Positions 45,427 through 54,080 of a DNA stretch of 64,000 nucleotides are shown here, in pieces. The translations under genes were made by a program, and so were the position numbers. The notes below the pieces were generated by a model. The model was not told the origin of the DNA, searched no databases, and saw only the letters and a program-made list of their open reading frames with translations. This stretch comes from Microvirga sp. TS319 (GTDB lineage Bacteria; Pseudomonadota; Alphaproteobacteria; Rhizobiales; Beijerinckiaceae), in the NCBI RefSeq assembly GCF_041276405.1, contig NZ_JBGGGT010000001.1:1099501-1163500 (forward strand), in the 5' to 3' direction. Position 1 is the stretch's first letter; each line of letters starts with the position of its first letter.

Positions 45427-45789
45427 TTACCGACGATCAGGTCCAATCCTCTTGGCCCGTGTCGCCGTTGGATGCAGTGGCCTCTCCTCGACGAGCACCG
45501 TGTCTTGAAGCGCATCGTCAGCCGAATGGCCCTGGAACGGCATGGCGGCCCATATCTTTGCAGCCTTCAGGTGAAAGAAATTGGCTGCCCGCTGAACCTC
45601 GGGATCGGGCGAGAAGGCTTGCAGGCTCTGGAGAGTCAAGATCAAGCGGCGGCGAAATGGCCACGGAAGAGCAGCGAGCGTATCGTCCACGGTCAGGCGC
45701 GCGACTCCCTTGACGTCAGCCTGGTCGGCAATGTCATCGATCAGGCTCTGGACCGCACTCAGGCTCGCAGGGGTGGGAACATCGTTCAT
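45427..45789 (-). CDS. Small hypothetical protein, probably general-stress regulated
   Basis: The product is 120 residues from ATG 45789. It is helical and soluble. LAALPWPFRRRLILTLQSL and AANFFHLKAAKIW align with parts of the protein at 41888. A GGAAC-N17-CGTT promoter candidate ends 38 bases before the start. No known family was recognised. A ribosome site is not evident; in-frame TTG 45828 would overlap the promoter. Confidence 0.55.
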   Translation of the reverse strand: MNDVPTPASLSAVQSLIDDIADQADVKGVARLTVDDTLAALPWPFRRRLILTLQSLQAFSPDPEVQRAANFFHLKAAKIWAAMPFQGHSADDALQDTVLVEERPLHPTATRAKRIGPDRR

Positions 45790-45826
45790 TGAAACAAGAC
45801 ACGGGTACGCTGGGAACTGACTCGGC

Positions 45827-45852
45827 AACGGCCGCAGAACCGGATCGGTTCC
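45827..45852 (-). promoter_or_regulatory. EcfG-type (general stress response) promoter candidate
   Basis: On the minus strand, GGAAC (45852-45848) is followed after 17 bases by CGTT (45830-45827). Both elements match consensus and the spacing is allowed. It lies just upstream of the small gene at 45427-45789. Confidence 0.6.
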
Positions 45853-46053
45853 TAGAACTCGGCTGTTAGGGAGAGCCTCACCCGGCGTAAAACCTCAGCA
45901 GGAGCTTAGCACAAAAGGCAAAACGGTTCGGCCAAGCCTGAAAAGCCAAGCTGATCTTGGAAAGGACCGGGCAGTTATCTCGTCGCGATCTGCTTTTAAC
46001 CAGTCATTAACCATGTTTTTACATCCTCATGCCCGATGAAATTGGGAGATGCC

Positions 46054-46233
46054 ATGACTGATGACAGACGGGATTTTGGAAAAGGACAACTTGGCAGAGC
46101 CGCTCAGGTCCGGATCGGCCGCAGGCTGCGACAGGTCTATCGTTCCTTTATTGGCGAGCCGATTCCGGACGACTGCGTTGATCTGCTGCTGGCCCTTCGC
46201 CGGAAGGAACGGGAGCACGGTCGGTCGCCATAG
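46054..46233 (+). CDS. NepR-family anti-sigma factor homologue (orphan)
   Basis: The product is 59 residues from ATG 46054 (GGGAG upstream); ATG 46036 in frame is an alternative. The core IGRRLRQVYRSFIGEPIPDD then LLLALRRKE matches NepR, the anti-sigma factor that holds EcfG until phosphorylated PhyR titrates it. In most genomes nepR lies beside ecfG and phyR. Here neither is adjacent, so this is a second, stand-alone copy. The C-terminal half carries more basic residues than typical. Confidence 0.78.
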   Translation: MTDDRRDFGKGQLGRAAQVRIGRRLRQVYRSFIGEPIPDDCVDLLLALRRKEREHGRSP

Positions 46234-46399
46234 AGGTGCATCGGGCGCAGGAGCGGCCTGATCCGATCGAGAGTCGAGAGCCAAAGAACGCAACCGATCT
46301 GGTGCAGAACCGCAATGCTCGAAACAGCCCCGCTGAAACCAACCGTGCCAAGCACTGTTAGCTCCGCTGAGTGTTGTCCCATTCTGTAGGAGTAAGATC

Positions 46400-46789
46400 A
46401 TGCGTAAACTGGCAGTTCTCTCGGCGGTAGCTCTGGTAGGGCTGGGTTCCATGGCGGCTACGACGGATGCGGAGGCGCGCTCGCGCCGCAATACCGGCGC
46501 AGTGGTCGCGGCAGGTGTAGCGGGCCTCGCCGTCGGTGGCTTGGTTGGCGCTGCCACCTCCAACGCCTATGCGGCTGCAGCCTATGGCTACAGCTATCCG
46601 GCCTATGGCTATGCGCCTGTGACCACGACCCGTGTGGTGCGGACCTACGATGACTACGACTATATCCCAGCCCCGGTTTATCGCACCACGCGGGTGGTCC
46701 GATACGCTGCACCGGCCACGTACGGCTATGCGCCGGTGCGGTATGGTTACCCCTGGGGCGGTTCCGCCTATGGCTACTATGGCTGGTAG
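46400..46789 (+). CDS. Secreted Tyr/Gly-rich protein with glycine zipper
   Basis: The product is 129 residues with a signal peptide ending TTDAEA and TAGGAG eight bases before ATG 46400. A glycine/alanine zipper (VVAAGVAGLAVGGLVGAA) is followed by Tyr-rich repeats (AYGYSYPAYGYAP, YGYAPVRYGYPWGG). It is probably periplasmic or outer-membrane associated. A strong terminator lies downstream. Confidence 0.7.
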   Translation: MRKLAVLSAVALVGLGSMAATTDAEARSRRNTGAVVAAGVAGLAVGGLVGAATSNAYAAAAYGYSYPAYGYAPVTTTRVVRTYDDYDYIPAPVYRTTRVVRYAAPATYGYAPVRYGYPWGGSAYGYYGW

Positions 46790-46917
46790 AAGCGCAGTCA
46801 TGCGTGCCGGATGGCAGCGGGCTGTCGGGCCGACAATGCCATCGACAGCCAAAAAGACAGCCGATCTCTTGCGAGGAATGCGGCGCTCATTTGCCTCCTC
46901 ACTGTAGTCCGCGCGTG

Positions 46918-46950
46918 AGAAAGGCCCCATCACCGGGGCCTTTCTTTTTA
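46918..46950 (+). terminator. Rho-independent terminator
   Basis: A perfect 11-base stem (AGAAAGGCCCC / GGGGCCTTTCT), a 6-base loop and a T-run follow the secreted Tyr/Gly-rich protein gene. Confidence 0.85.
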
Positions 46951-47071
46951 AGAACGGCACCAAGATCTGCGTCAGAGCCGCGACGGCTGATTCCTTTTAC
47001 AGTGCTACACTCCGCACGGAATCCCAGAACATTCCGCGGACCGCCGACAGGCGCTGAAGCAGATCATCGAT

Positions 47072-47641
47072 GGGGGCGTCACGTTAACGGAGATCGGGCG
47101 CATTGAGGCAATCGAGGTCGCCTGACGGGCTGACGCGCATCTGCAGGCTGCAGCCTCCCACGCGGCTATGGCGGTGAAGCGGTGAAGATGGGGGCAAGGG
47201 CGGAGCAGCGGGAACGTGGCGGAACGAAGAGGTTGCCGACAGCAGAGAACACGCTGACAAATCTCCGCAGGCCTCCCGGCGATCGACAGCCCTGCATCGC
47301 CCGCTCTCGCTTTCGCAACGGGACATGCGAATTCCCGGCCCTGTTATTCAGGCCCGTTAGCGACCAGTGATCGCCCCTTGGCATGACCTCCCGCTTGGCG
47401 GCTCCGTAAGCGGCGAGTTTATCGGTGATGATGCGCTTGGGGGCCAGGCCCTGATCCTTCAGCAGGCGCCGCAGCAAGCGCTTAGCCGCCTTGGTGTCGC
47501 GGCGTGTCTGGACGATCGCGTCGAGTACAGAGCCATCCTGATCTCCTCGATCAGCCGCAACCTTAGAGGAAAGCGAAAATACAACCAGGCCGCATAGGCA
47601 ATGATCCGGGGTGGGAACCGATCGACGCCACTGATCGGCAC
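47072..47641 (-). pseudogene. Internally deleted IS6-type transposase remnant, copy 1
   Basis: The minus strand encodes PISGVDRFPPRIIAYAAWLY and FRFPLRLRLIEE, then an out-of-frame join near 47540 to VLDAIVQTRRDTKAAKRLLR and a C-terminal part with LNNRAGNSHVP. The join removes the central part with the first catalytic Asp, and the catalytic Glu of the usual NRAEN motif is Gly (GGG). Bases 47072-47619 are repeated almost exactly at 58270-58818. This copy keeps about 22 bases more at the transposase start. Confidence 0.8.
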
Positions 47642-47688
47642 GGATTTTGCCGTATGCTTTGAGAAGGAACCTCTTGCATAAATATATG

Positions 47689-47711
47689 TCTCCGTATACG
47701 AACAGGTATAT
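47689..47711. promoter_or_regulatory. Operator-like motif upstream of the amino-acid importer operon
   Basis: TCTCCGTATACGAA followed by CAGGTATAT matches the sequence at 54081-54103 in 19 of 23 positions. Its centre CGTATACG is palindromic. It lies about 165 bases upstream of the gene at 47874 and is a candidate site for the GntR regulator encoded at 50994. Confidence 0.5.
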
Positions 47712-47873
47712 CGGCGTGTCGATGGCGAGGAGGAGCTCTTTAGGGGCTCACCAAGAGAAGCTCGTTTTACCCTTCCCGCTTTCGGCCCCGATTGGAATCG
47801 GTCGTGACACTAGACTGCTGGAGCAACACAAGCAGTCCAGTCCGGCACCTATTGGGACATCAAGGAGAAATAC

Positions 47874-48374
47874 ATGTACTATTTCGGTTACTGCACCTGG
47901 CTCGACGATCCCGAGCTGCGCCGTTTTATGCCCCAAGCCGAGCTAGTGACGAAGGGCTATGCAACCAACCATAAGCTCCGGTTCCACGCCGCAGCGGATA
48001 GGACAGACCGTGGTTGGTGCCACCTATCGGACACCCCAGACGCTTACGGCAATCGCGCGCTCGGCGTCGTGTTCAAGCACGATCCGAAGCACTTCGAAGA
48101 AGACTATGACGACTTCGAGCGCTGTCTGCTGACCATCTACGGCGATGATGGTAAAATGTACGACTGCTGGACCTATCGTCTGATTACCCCTGGTATCGCC
48201 ATGCGGCCACCGAACTTCTATTGGGAACACATCCCGGCTGGCCTGAAGCAGTGGGATTTCCCTGAGGAGTACATCCAGGAGGTTCTCAAGACCTACGAGG
48301 AAGCCGCAGAGTGCCCGCGAGCTGACCGCCCGAACCCGTCCGCGATCCCGGGCAAGTCAGCGGCTTCCCGCTAA
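47874..48374 (+). CDS. Gamma-glutamylcyclotransferase-like protein
   Basis: This 166-residue cytoplasmic protein starts after AAGGAG. The beginning YYFGYCTWLDDPELRRFMP and the later LGVVFKHDPKHFEEDYDDFE resemble gamma-glutamylcyclotransferase/BtrG-fold proteins, in which the N-terminal YGS-type loop binds the gamma-glutamyl group. The motif here is FGYCTW, so activity is uncertain. It is the first gene before the amino-acid ABC importer and upstream of glutamate-semialdehyde dehydrogenase, which fits a gamma-glutamyl or glutamate-related substrate. The call rests on fold-level resemblance. Confidence 0.55.
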   Translation: MYYFGYCTWLDDPELRRFMPQAELVTKGYATNHKLRFHAAADRTDRGWCHLSDTPDAYGNRALGVVFKHDPKHFEEDYDDFERCLLTIYGDDGKMYDCWTYRLITPGIAMRPPNFYWEHIPAGLKQWDFPEEYIQEVLKTYEEAAECPRADRPNPSAIPGKSAASR

Positions 48375-48411
48375 GCCAATCTGCTCAAGAGACAACCAGA
48401 GGGAAATCACA

Positions 48412-49305
48412 ATGTCCGAACGAGTAGTTTCGCGCACGGTTCTCGGAGCCGTTCTGGGGTGCGCCGCCTTCCTGTCGGCAACAACAATGGCGTCTGCGCA
48501 AGCGCAATCCGACACCCAAAGCCTCGTGCCTAAGTCAATTCGTGATCGTGGGACCATCCGAGTGGGGTCGCAACAGACCTTCCCGCCCGTAGAGTTCCGG
48601 GAGCCCGGAAAAAACGAGGTGGTCGGCGTCAGCGCTGACCTCCTGCACGAAATCGCCAGACGTCTCAACCTCAAGATCGAGTATGTTCATGGTGAGTACG
48701 CCGCTCTGATTCCCGGTATTGACGCAGAGCGATTTGACGTTGCGTCCGGCGGCATCAGCGATACGGAAGAACGTGAGCAGGTCCTCGACTTCATCAATTA
48801 CATGATGTCCGGCGGCAGCATCCTCGTTCGCTCCGAGAATGCCTCCCAATACAAGGCGATTGACGACTTCTGCGGTAAATCGGTCGCAACTCTTCTCGGC
48901 AGCCGGGTCATCATGGCGGCTGTCGAAAGCGCATCGAAGAAGTGCACGGACGGCGGAAAGCAGCCTATTCAGGCCGCACAGCTTCCTAATGCACCGGATG
49001 CCCGCATGCAGCTCGACCTCAAGCGGGTTGAGGGGTATTTGGGCGACTTTCCGGCGCTTGTCTACATGTCCACCCAGTTTCCGGGTCGCTACGCGATTGC
49101 CGGTGGCAACTACATCCTGACTCCTTATGTTACATCATGGGGATTCAGCAAAAAGAATACCCAATTACGTGATGCCATGCACAAGGCGGCTCAAAGCATG
49201 CTTGAGGATGGCACCTATAAAAAGATCCTTGCCAAATGGGGTGTCGACGGGGCGGCCCTGCCGTCCATCAGCATCAATCTTCCGTCGAGCAAGAGGAGCT
49301 CGTAG
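48412..49305 (+). CDS. Polar amino-acid ABC transporter substrate-binding protein (SBP_bac_3)
   Basis: This 297-residue periplasmic protein has a signal peptide ending ASAQAQ. The family-3 binding pattern is clear: GTIRVGSQQTFPPVEFREP, GVSADLLHEIARRLNL, and ASGGISDTEEREQVLDFINY. A long loop contains three Cys residues. It delivers a polar amino acid or derivative to the following permease. It lies 37 bases after the cyclotransferase-like gene. Confidence 0.92.
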   Translation: MSERVVSRTVLGAVLGCAAFLSATTMASAQAQSDTQSLVPKSIRDRGTIRVGSQQTFPPVEFREPGKNEVVGVSADLLHEIARRLNLKIEYVHGEYAALIPGIDAERFDVASGGISDTEEREQVLDFINYMMSGGSILVRSENASQYKAIDDFCGKSVATLLGSRVIMAAVESASKKCTDGGKQPIQAAQLPNAPDARMQLDLKRVEGYLGDFPALVYMSTQFPGRYAIAGGNYILTPYVTSWGFSKKNTQLRDAMHKAAQSMLEDGTYKKILAKWGVDGAALPSISINLPSSKRSS

Positions 49306-49306
49306 C

Positions 49307-50155
49307 GTGATCAGTGAGGCGCTCACGGAAGGCCAAAACCTTCGGATCGTTCACCGCCGGAACTGGGGGGCGTGGCTCCTCGGTTCCGCCACCCTCCTGA
49401 TCGTGGCGGTGATCATCCTCGCCGCGATCCGAGCTCAGATCATGGATCTGACGGTGTTTGCAGAGTATCTGTTCAACGGGCAGATCCTCATCGGCGCCTG
49501 GAATGCCCTTGTTCTCGGCACACTGGCGTTGTTGATTGCAGGTGTGATCGGATTGATTGCCGCTCTGATGCGCGTGAGCGGCAATCCCATTCTTGTCTCT
49601 GTATCGGCGGCTTACGTTTACCTGTTCCGTGGCACGCCAATGCTGATCCAGCTTCTGTTCTGGTTCAACGCCCTGCCGACGATGTTCTCCCGTGTCTACA
49701 TCGCGCTCCCATTCATGGATGCGCCCCTGGTCGATCTGCCAATGACGGCAGTGGTCACGCCATTTGTGGCAGCCCTGTTCGGGCTAAGCCTGGCCGAAGG
49801 CGCCTACATGTCGGAAGTCATCCGCGGCGGCATCCTGGCTGTTGATCAGGGTCAGCGGGCAGCGGCCCGAGCGATCGGGATGACCGGCACTCAAGTACTT
49901 CGCCATGTAGTGATCCCCCAGGCAGGGCGCATCATCATCCCGGCGACAGGCAACCAGTATATCATGCTGCTAAAGTCAACGTCTCTGGCATCGACCATCG
50001 GCTATCTGGAGATCTTGCGGATCGCAACTGACGTCTACTCAGCGAATTTCCGCGTGGTTGAACTTCTGGCTGTGGCAGCCTTCTGGTATCTGGTGCTGAC
50101 GGCGTTCGCGACCGGCATCCAGACCACCCTCGAAAAACTCTTCCCACAGAGGTAA
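49307..50155 (+). CDS. Polar amino-acid ABC transporter permease (HisMQ family)
   Basis: The product is 282 residues from GTG 49307, with AGGAG 11 bases upstream and the previous stop one base before; the longer frame from 49127 lies over the binding-protein gene. The N-terminal domain is longer than in HisM/Q. The HisMQ core has GTPMLIQLLFWFNALP, the coupling loop AARAIGMTGTQVLRHVVIPQ and five or more helices. The single permease probably works as a homodimer. Confidence 0.9.
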   Translation: MISEALTEGQNLRIVHRRNWGAWLLGSATLLIVAVIILAAIRAQIMDLTVFAEYLFNGQILIGAWNALVLGTLALLIAGVIGLIAALMRVSGNPILVSVSAAYVYLFRGTPMLIQLLFWFNALPTMFSRVYIALPFMDAPLVDLPMTAVVTPFVAALFGLSLAEGAYMSEVIRGGILAVDQGQRAAARAIGMTGTQVLRHVVIPQAGRIIIPATGNQYIMLLKSTSLASTIGYLEILRIATDVYSANFRVVELLAVAAFWYLVLTAFATGIQTTLEKLFPQR

Positions 50156-50159
50156 TGCC

Positions 50160-50939
50160 ATGTATCAAAACCCTGGTGCGTCGGCGGTAATTGCAGCAAA
50201 CGTCTCGAAGTCCTTCGGGGTGGTGCCGGTACTCAACAATGTTTCCTTCAGCGTCAAGACCGGTGAGGTCATTGCGCTCCTTGGGCCGTCCGGCGCTGGC
50301 AAATCAACGCTGCTGCGCTGCATCAATCATCTAGAGAAAATCAACAGTGGCAGGATTTTCGTCAACGGTGAGCTGATCGGCTACGAGGAGCGTGCCGGCG
50401 TTCTTTATGAGTTGCCCGATGCGCGGATCAGCGCACAGCGTACCGCAGTCGGCATGGTCTTCCAGAGCTTCAACCTGTTCAAGCATATGACGGTCTTACA
50501 GAACGTGATGTCAGGACCTATTCACGTGCTGAAGCGGCCGAAGCAGGAAGCGGAGGCATTGGCGTTTACCCTGCTGGAAAAGGTCGGGTTGCCCGACAAG
50601 GCGAATGCCTATCCGTCCCAATTGTCAGGCGGTCAGCAGCAGCGGATTGCAATTGCCCGCGCCTTGGCCATGAAGCCCCGGGTGATGCTGTTGGACGAAC
50701 CGACCAGCGCTCTTGATCCGGAACTTTCACAGGAGGTCATCGCCACGATTAGGAATCTTGCTGAGCAAGGCCAAACCATGCTGATCGCAACGCATGAGAT
50801 GGAAATCGCCCGCGAGTTTTCAGATCGGATCATCTTCATGGTCAAAGGCGAGATCGTCGAGGATGTCCCAGCTAAAACCTTCTTCACCTCGCCGCAACAT
50901 GAGCGCAGCCGCCAGTTTGTTGCCCGTCATGCAAGCTGA
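50160..50939 (+). CDS. Polar amino-acid ABC transporter ATP-binding protein (GlnQ/HisP family)
   Basis: This 259-residue ATPase carries Walker A GPSGAGKST, Q-loop MVFQSFNLFKHM, signature [14 protein letters not shown], Walker B VMLLDEPTSALDPEL and switch ATHEMEIAREF. An insertion after the Walker A region (GYEERAGVLYELPDARIS) is typical of this group. It starts four bases after the permease stop. Confidence 0.94.
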   Translation: MYQNPGASAVIAANVSKSFGVVPVLNNVSFSVKTGEVIALLGPSGAGKSTLLRCINHLEKINSGRIFVNGELIGYEERAGVLYELPDARISAQRTAVGMVFQSFNLFKHMTVLQNVMSGPIHVLKRPKQEAEALAFTLLEKVGLPDKANAYPSQLSGGQQQRIAIARALAMKPRVMLLDEPTSALDPELSQEVIATIRNLAEQGQTMLIATHEMEIAREFSDRIIFMVKGEIVEDVPAKTFFTSPQHERSRQFVARHAS

Positions 50940-50993
50940 AGTGATAATAGAAAGATTGGGGACACAATTTAGCGCCACGAAGCGAGATGATTC

Positions 50994-51650
50994 ATGAAGG
51001 TTGCAACGAAACGTTCTGGTACCGATGTGGCTGCGGCGGATGTTCACGACCGGCTGCGCACTAAGATCATTACCCTGGAGCTGAAGCCGGGCACGCGTTT
51101 GGTTGAGGATGATATCTCGGCAATGCTAAATGTCGGCCGGACGCCCGTGCGGGAGGCCCTCCTACGCCTGCAGGGAGAAGGGCTGGTCAACCGGGAAAAG
51201 GGCTGGGTTGTCGAGAGTGTCGATCCATCGAACGTGACGACTATATTTGAGAGCCGACAGGCCATCGAGGGCTTCGCCACACGGCTGGCCGCAGCGCGGG
51301 TCGGCAAGGCGGAGCTCAACGAGCTTCGGGCTCTCGTGGACGAGATGGATCGCGCGGACGAGATTCCTCGTTCGCAGGTCAATCGGCTCAACCGGGCCTT
51401 CCACGAGAAGATCGTCGCCCTGTCGGGAAATCCGTTCTTCCTTGAAATGCATGAGAAGACCCAGTTCCACTACTGGAACCTGAGGCTCCCGGTGGTCTTC
51501 ACGCGAGAACAGACGAAGATGGCCAACGATCAGCACAGAAGGATCCTGGAGGCCCTTGCCAAGGGCAACCTTGATGATGCCGAAGCCGCAGCCCGCGAGC
51601 ATATCGAGACGACATTTGCGATCGTGAAAGACGCTCTGGACAGCTTCTGA
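50994..51650 (+). CDS. GntR-family transcriptional regulator (FCD subfamily)
   Basis: This 218-residue regulator has a winged helix with LNVGRTPVREALLRLQGEGLV (about 40-62) and an FCD helical domain with LNRAFHEKIVALSGNPFF and a late DAEAAAREHIETTF containing metal/ligand-binding His. It sits inside the gene set it probably controls, after the ABC importer and before the dehydrogenase gene. A repeated 23-base motif at 47689 and 54081 is a candidate operator. Confidence 0.9.
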   Translation: MKVATKRSGTDVAAADVHDRLRTKIITLELKPGTRLVEDDISAMLNVGRTPVREALLRLQGEGLVNREKGWVVESVDPSNVTTIFESRQAIEGFATRLAAARVGKAELNELRALVDEMDRADEIPRSQVNRLNRAFHEKIVALSGNPFFLEMHEKTQFHYWNLRLPVVFTREQTKMANDQHRRILEALAKGNLDDAEAAAREHIETTFAIVKDALDSF

Positions 51651-51952
51651 TGCAAATTATTTTGGAGGCGCCGGGATCGCACCTGTTCCCGGGCTCCAGA
51701 GGAAGGATCGATACTCAGGGCAAGGTCTTCCCTCTGAAAGAGCCAGTGCCCTGCATCGTCGCATTCTCTGATGGATCGGTCGTGAACGGAACCTTGCAGC
51801 CTCACGATACGGCGATCTTTGATCTCAACCTTGCCAGCTACACCACAGTGCGGCGGACGCGGATCGCCGCCAGGTCCTGGGTCCTTGAGATCACCGAGCA
51901 AATGGATCGTTCGGTTACCTTCCGCGTGAAGGCTCGGGGTCCTGCCCCCTAA
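51650..51952 (+). CDS. Hypothetical protein translationally coupled to the GntR gene
   Basis: This 100-residue protein starts at the ATG that overlaps the GntR stop (TGATG). It is rich in beta-type sequence (SVVNGTLQPHDTAIFDLNL, SWVLEITEQMDRSVTFRV) and has no signal or membrane segment. It could be a small beta-barrel binding or regulatory protein. No family was recognised. Its place between regulator and dehydrogenase suggests a role with the same substrate. Confidence 0.6.
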   Translation: MQIILEAPGSHLFPGSRGRIDTQGKVFPLKEPVPCIVAFSDGSVVNGTLQPHDTAIFDLNLASYTTVRRTRIAARSWVLEITEQMDRSVTFRVKARGPAP

Positions 51953-51996
51953 TTCTTCGCCGCCTCGAGGCGGCCCTTCCACCAAGGATAATCATC

Positions 51997-53661
51997 ATGC
52001 ACACGAACACGCATGTCGTCCCCCTAGCTGTCGAGCATGGCTATGCTCGGCCGCCAGCTCCAGGAAACGAGCCCGTCAGGGACTACGCCCCGGGCTCGCC
52101 GGAGCGGGCTTCTCTCGCCCGCACATTGAGTCAGCTCTCAGGTGAGCGAATTGGTCTACCACTGGTCATCGGGGGGCGCGCGGTCGAAACGGGCCGGCTT
52201 GCACCAGTTGTCATGCCGCACAACTACCACCATGTCCTGGCTGATGCTCATATGGGCGGCTCGGCCGAAGTTGATGCCTCAATCCAGGCTGCTCTCAAGG
52301 CTGCGCCAGAGTGGTCGCGGCGGAGTCCGACAGAGCGTGCCGCCGTGTTCTTGAAGGCGGCAGATCTGCTGGCTGGCCCATGGCGTAACCGCCTCAATGC
52401 CGCGACCATGCTGGGTCAGTCTAAGACTGTGCATCAGGCCGAGATCGACTCGGCGGCAGAGCTAATTGACTTCTGGCGCTGGAATGTCGAGTTCATGTAT
52501 CGCATCTACGCTGAGCAGTCAGTTTCCCCTTCAGGTGTCTGGAACCGGATCGATTACCGGCCGCTGGAGGGTTTCGTCTTCGCGATTACGCCTTTCAACT
52601 TTACGGCCATCGCCGGAAACCTCCCGAGCGCGCCGGCCCTGATGGGCAACACCGTTGTGTGGAAGCCTGCTGCGACCGCCATGTATTCGGCGCACTTCGT
52701 CATGGAGCTCCTGCGGGAAGCCGGCCTCCCGGATGGGGTGATCAATCTCGTCTATGGCGATGGGGCTGAAATCGCCAATGTTGTTTTGTCCAGCCCGCAT
52801 CTTGCCGGGGTCCATTTCACTGGATCCACGGGCGTCTTCAACAATATCGTCCAGACGATCGGCGAACGGACCGGGATCTACCGGACCTATCCACGTGTGG
52901 TTGGTGAGACCGGTGGCAAGAACTTCGTGCTCGCCCATGCCAGCGCCGACCGCGATGCTCTTGCAGCGGCCATTATCCGCGGCGGCTTTGAGTATCAGGG
53001 GCAGAAATGCTCCGCAGCATCGCGGATCTACATTCCTGAGTCCCTGTGGCCTTCGCTAAGGGAGCGCCTGTGCGATGAGATCGCAACTATTCGGGTGGGC
53101 GATATCGCCAATTTTAGCAACTTCATGGGCGCGGTCATCGACGAGAAAGCCTGGAGTAAGCACGCCGTTGCTATCGACGAGGCCCGGTCGCGGCCAGACA
53201 CAACAATCCTGACGGGAGGCGGGCTCGACAAGGATCATGGGTACTTTGTGGAGCCCACGCTTGTTGTCACGACAGATCCGCGCTCCCGCCTCCTGCGAGA
53301 CGAACTGTTCGGCCCGATTGTCACGGCCTTTGTTTATCCGGACAACGGCTTCCGGGACATGATCACGGCGATCGATGAGTCCAGCCTCTATGGGCTGACG
53401 GGCGCCTTGTTTGCGCGGGATCGGAGCGTGATTGCCGAGGCGTCCGACGAGCTTCGAAATGCAGCAGGCAACTTCTACATCAACGACAAGCCGACTGGCG
53501 CGGTGGTGGGCCAGCAGCCGTTCGGAGGCGCCCGCGCGTCCGGCACCAACGACAAGGCGGGGTCCATGTGGAACCTGATCCGCTGGGTGTCACCACGAGC
53601 GATCAAGGAAACGTTCGCTCCCCCAACAGATTACCGCTATCCGTTCCTCGTAGCGGAGTAG
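51997..53661 (+). CDS. pruA: L-glutamate gamma-semialdehyde dehydrogenase (1-pyrroline-5-carboxylate dehydrogenase)
   Basis: This 554-residue protein matches the eukaryotic/mitochondrial-type P5C dehydrogenase: VRDYAPGSPERASL near the start, AITPFNFTAIAGNLPSAPA, GETGGKNFV, and catalytic Cys in FEYQGQKCSAASR. It oxidises glutamate semialdehyde to glutamate with NAD, the last step of proline or ornithine breakdown. There is no proline dehydrogenase gene beside it, so the semialdehyde must come from another step or another locus. Confidence 0.88.
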   Translation: MHTNTHVVPLAVEHGYARPPAPGNEPVRDYAPGSPERASLARTLSQLSGERIGLPLVIGGRAVETGRLAPVVMPHNYHHVLADAHMGGSAEVDASIQAALKAAPEWSRRSPTERAAVFLKAADLLAGPWRNRLNAATMLGQSKTVHQAEIDSAAELIDFWRWNVEFMYRIYAEQSVSPSGVWNRIDYRPLEGFVFAITPFNFTAIAGNLPSAPALMGNTVVWKPAATAMYSAHFVMELLREAGLPDGVINLVYGDGAEIANVVLSSPHLAGVHFTGSTGVFNNIVQTIGERTGIYRTYPRVVGETGGKNFVLAHASADRDALAAAIIRGGFEYQGQKCSAASRIYIPESLWPSLRERLCDEIATIRVGDIANFSNFMGAVIDEKAWSKHAVAIDEARSRPDTTILTGGGLDKDHGYFVEPTLVVTTDPRSRLLRDELFGPIVTAFVYPDNGFRDMITAIDESSLYGLTGALFARDRSVIAEASDELRNAAGNFYINDKPTGAVVGQQPFGGARASGTNDKAGSMWNLIRWVSPRAIKETFAPPTDYRYPFLVAE

Positions 53662-53683
53662 ATCTAGGAGAGCTGGCTTACAA

Positions 53684-53726
53684 CGTCTGGTTCGTTCATT
53701 TTAGGAAGTCGGGGACGAACCAGACG
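53684..53726. terminator. Hairpin between convergent genes, possible bidirectional terminator
   Basis: A perfect 12-base stem (CGTCTGGTTCGT / ACGAACCAGACG) with a 19-base loop follows the dehydrogenase stop. It overlaps the last codons of the minus-strand lipoyl-domain gene. There is no strong T-run. Confidence 0.45.
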
Positions 53727-53976
53727 GGCGAGAATTTACCTGAGTATCGTGAAGATACCCGATGATGGCGCCAATTGCGTGCGTGGTATCGGGCTCTGCG
53801 ATGGGTTGCAGGAAACCGCTCGCAGGAGCTGACATCTCAGTCGTGACCTTATCGGTTTCCACCATGAGCAAGAGCTCGCCTTCGAGGACATAATCCCCTG
53901 CGCGTTTGGCCCATTCGACGACGGTGCCGCCCTGCATTGTCGGTCCAAACTTCGGCATGAAGATCGGAAAACGCAT
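53701..53976 (-). CDS. Stand-alone biotinyl/lipoyl-domain protein
   Basis: This 91-residue protein consists of one lipoyl-type domain: PKFGPTMQGGTVVEWAKRAG, then LLMVETDKVTTEMSAPASG with the modified Lys in TDKV, then a short tail. Complete E2 subunits have several hundred further residues, which are absent here. It may be a free lipoyl carrier or a remnant of a larger E2. The gene is divergent from the VOC gene with a shared 269-base region that holds the repeated operator-like motif. Confidence 0.75.
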   Translation of the reverse strand: MRFPIFMPKFGPTMQGGTVVEWAKRAGDYVLEGELLLMVETDKVTTEMSAPASGFLQPIAEPDTTHAIGAIIGYLHDTQVNSRPSGSSPTS

Positions 53977-54080
53977 TGGAATAGGCTCCAGAATTGGATC
54001 AAGGAGGAAGAGCGCCAGCAGGGCAGAGCTAACTTGGCAAGGCTAGCGAATAGTGCTGCCCGGAGAGGCTTATTTGCTTG

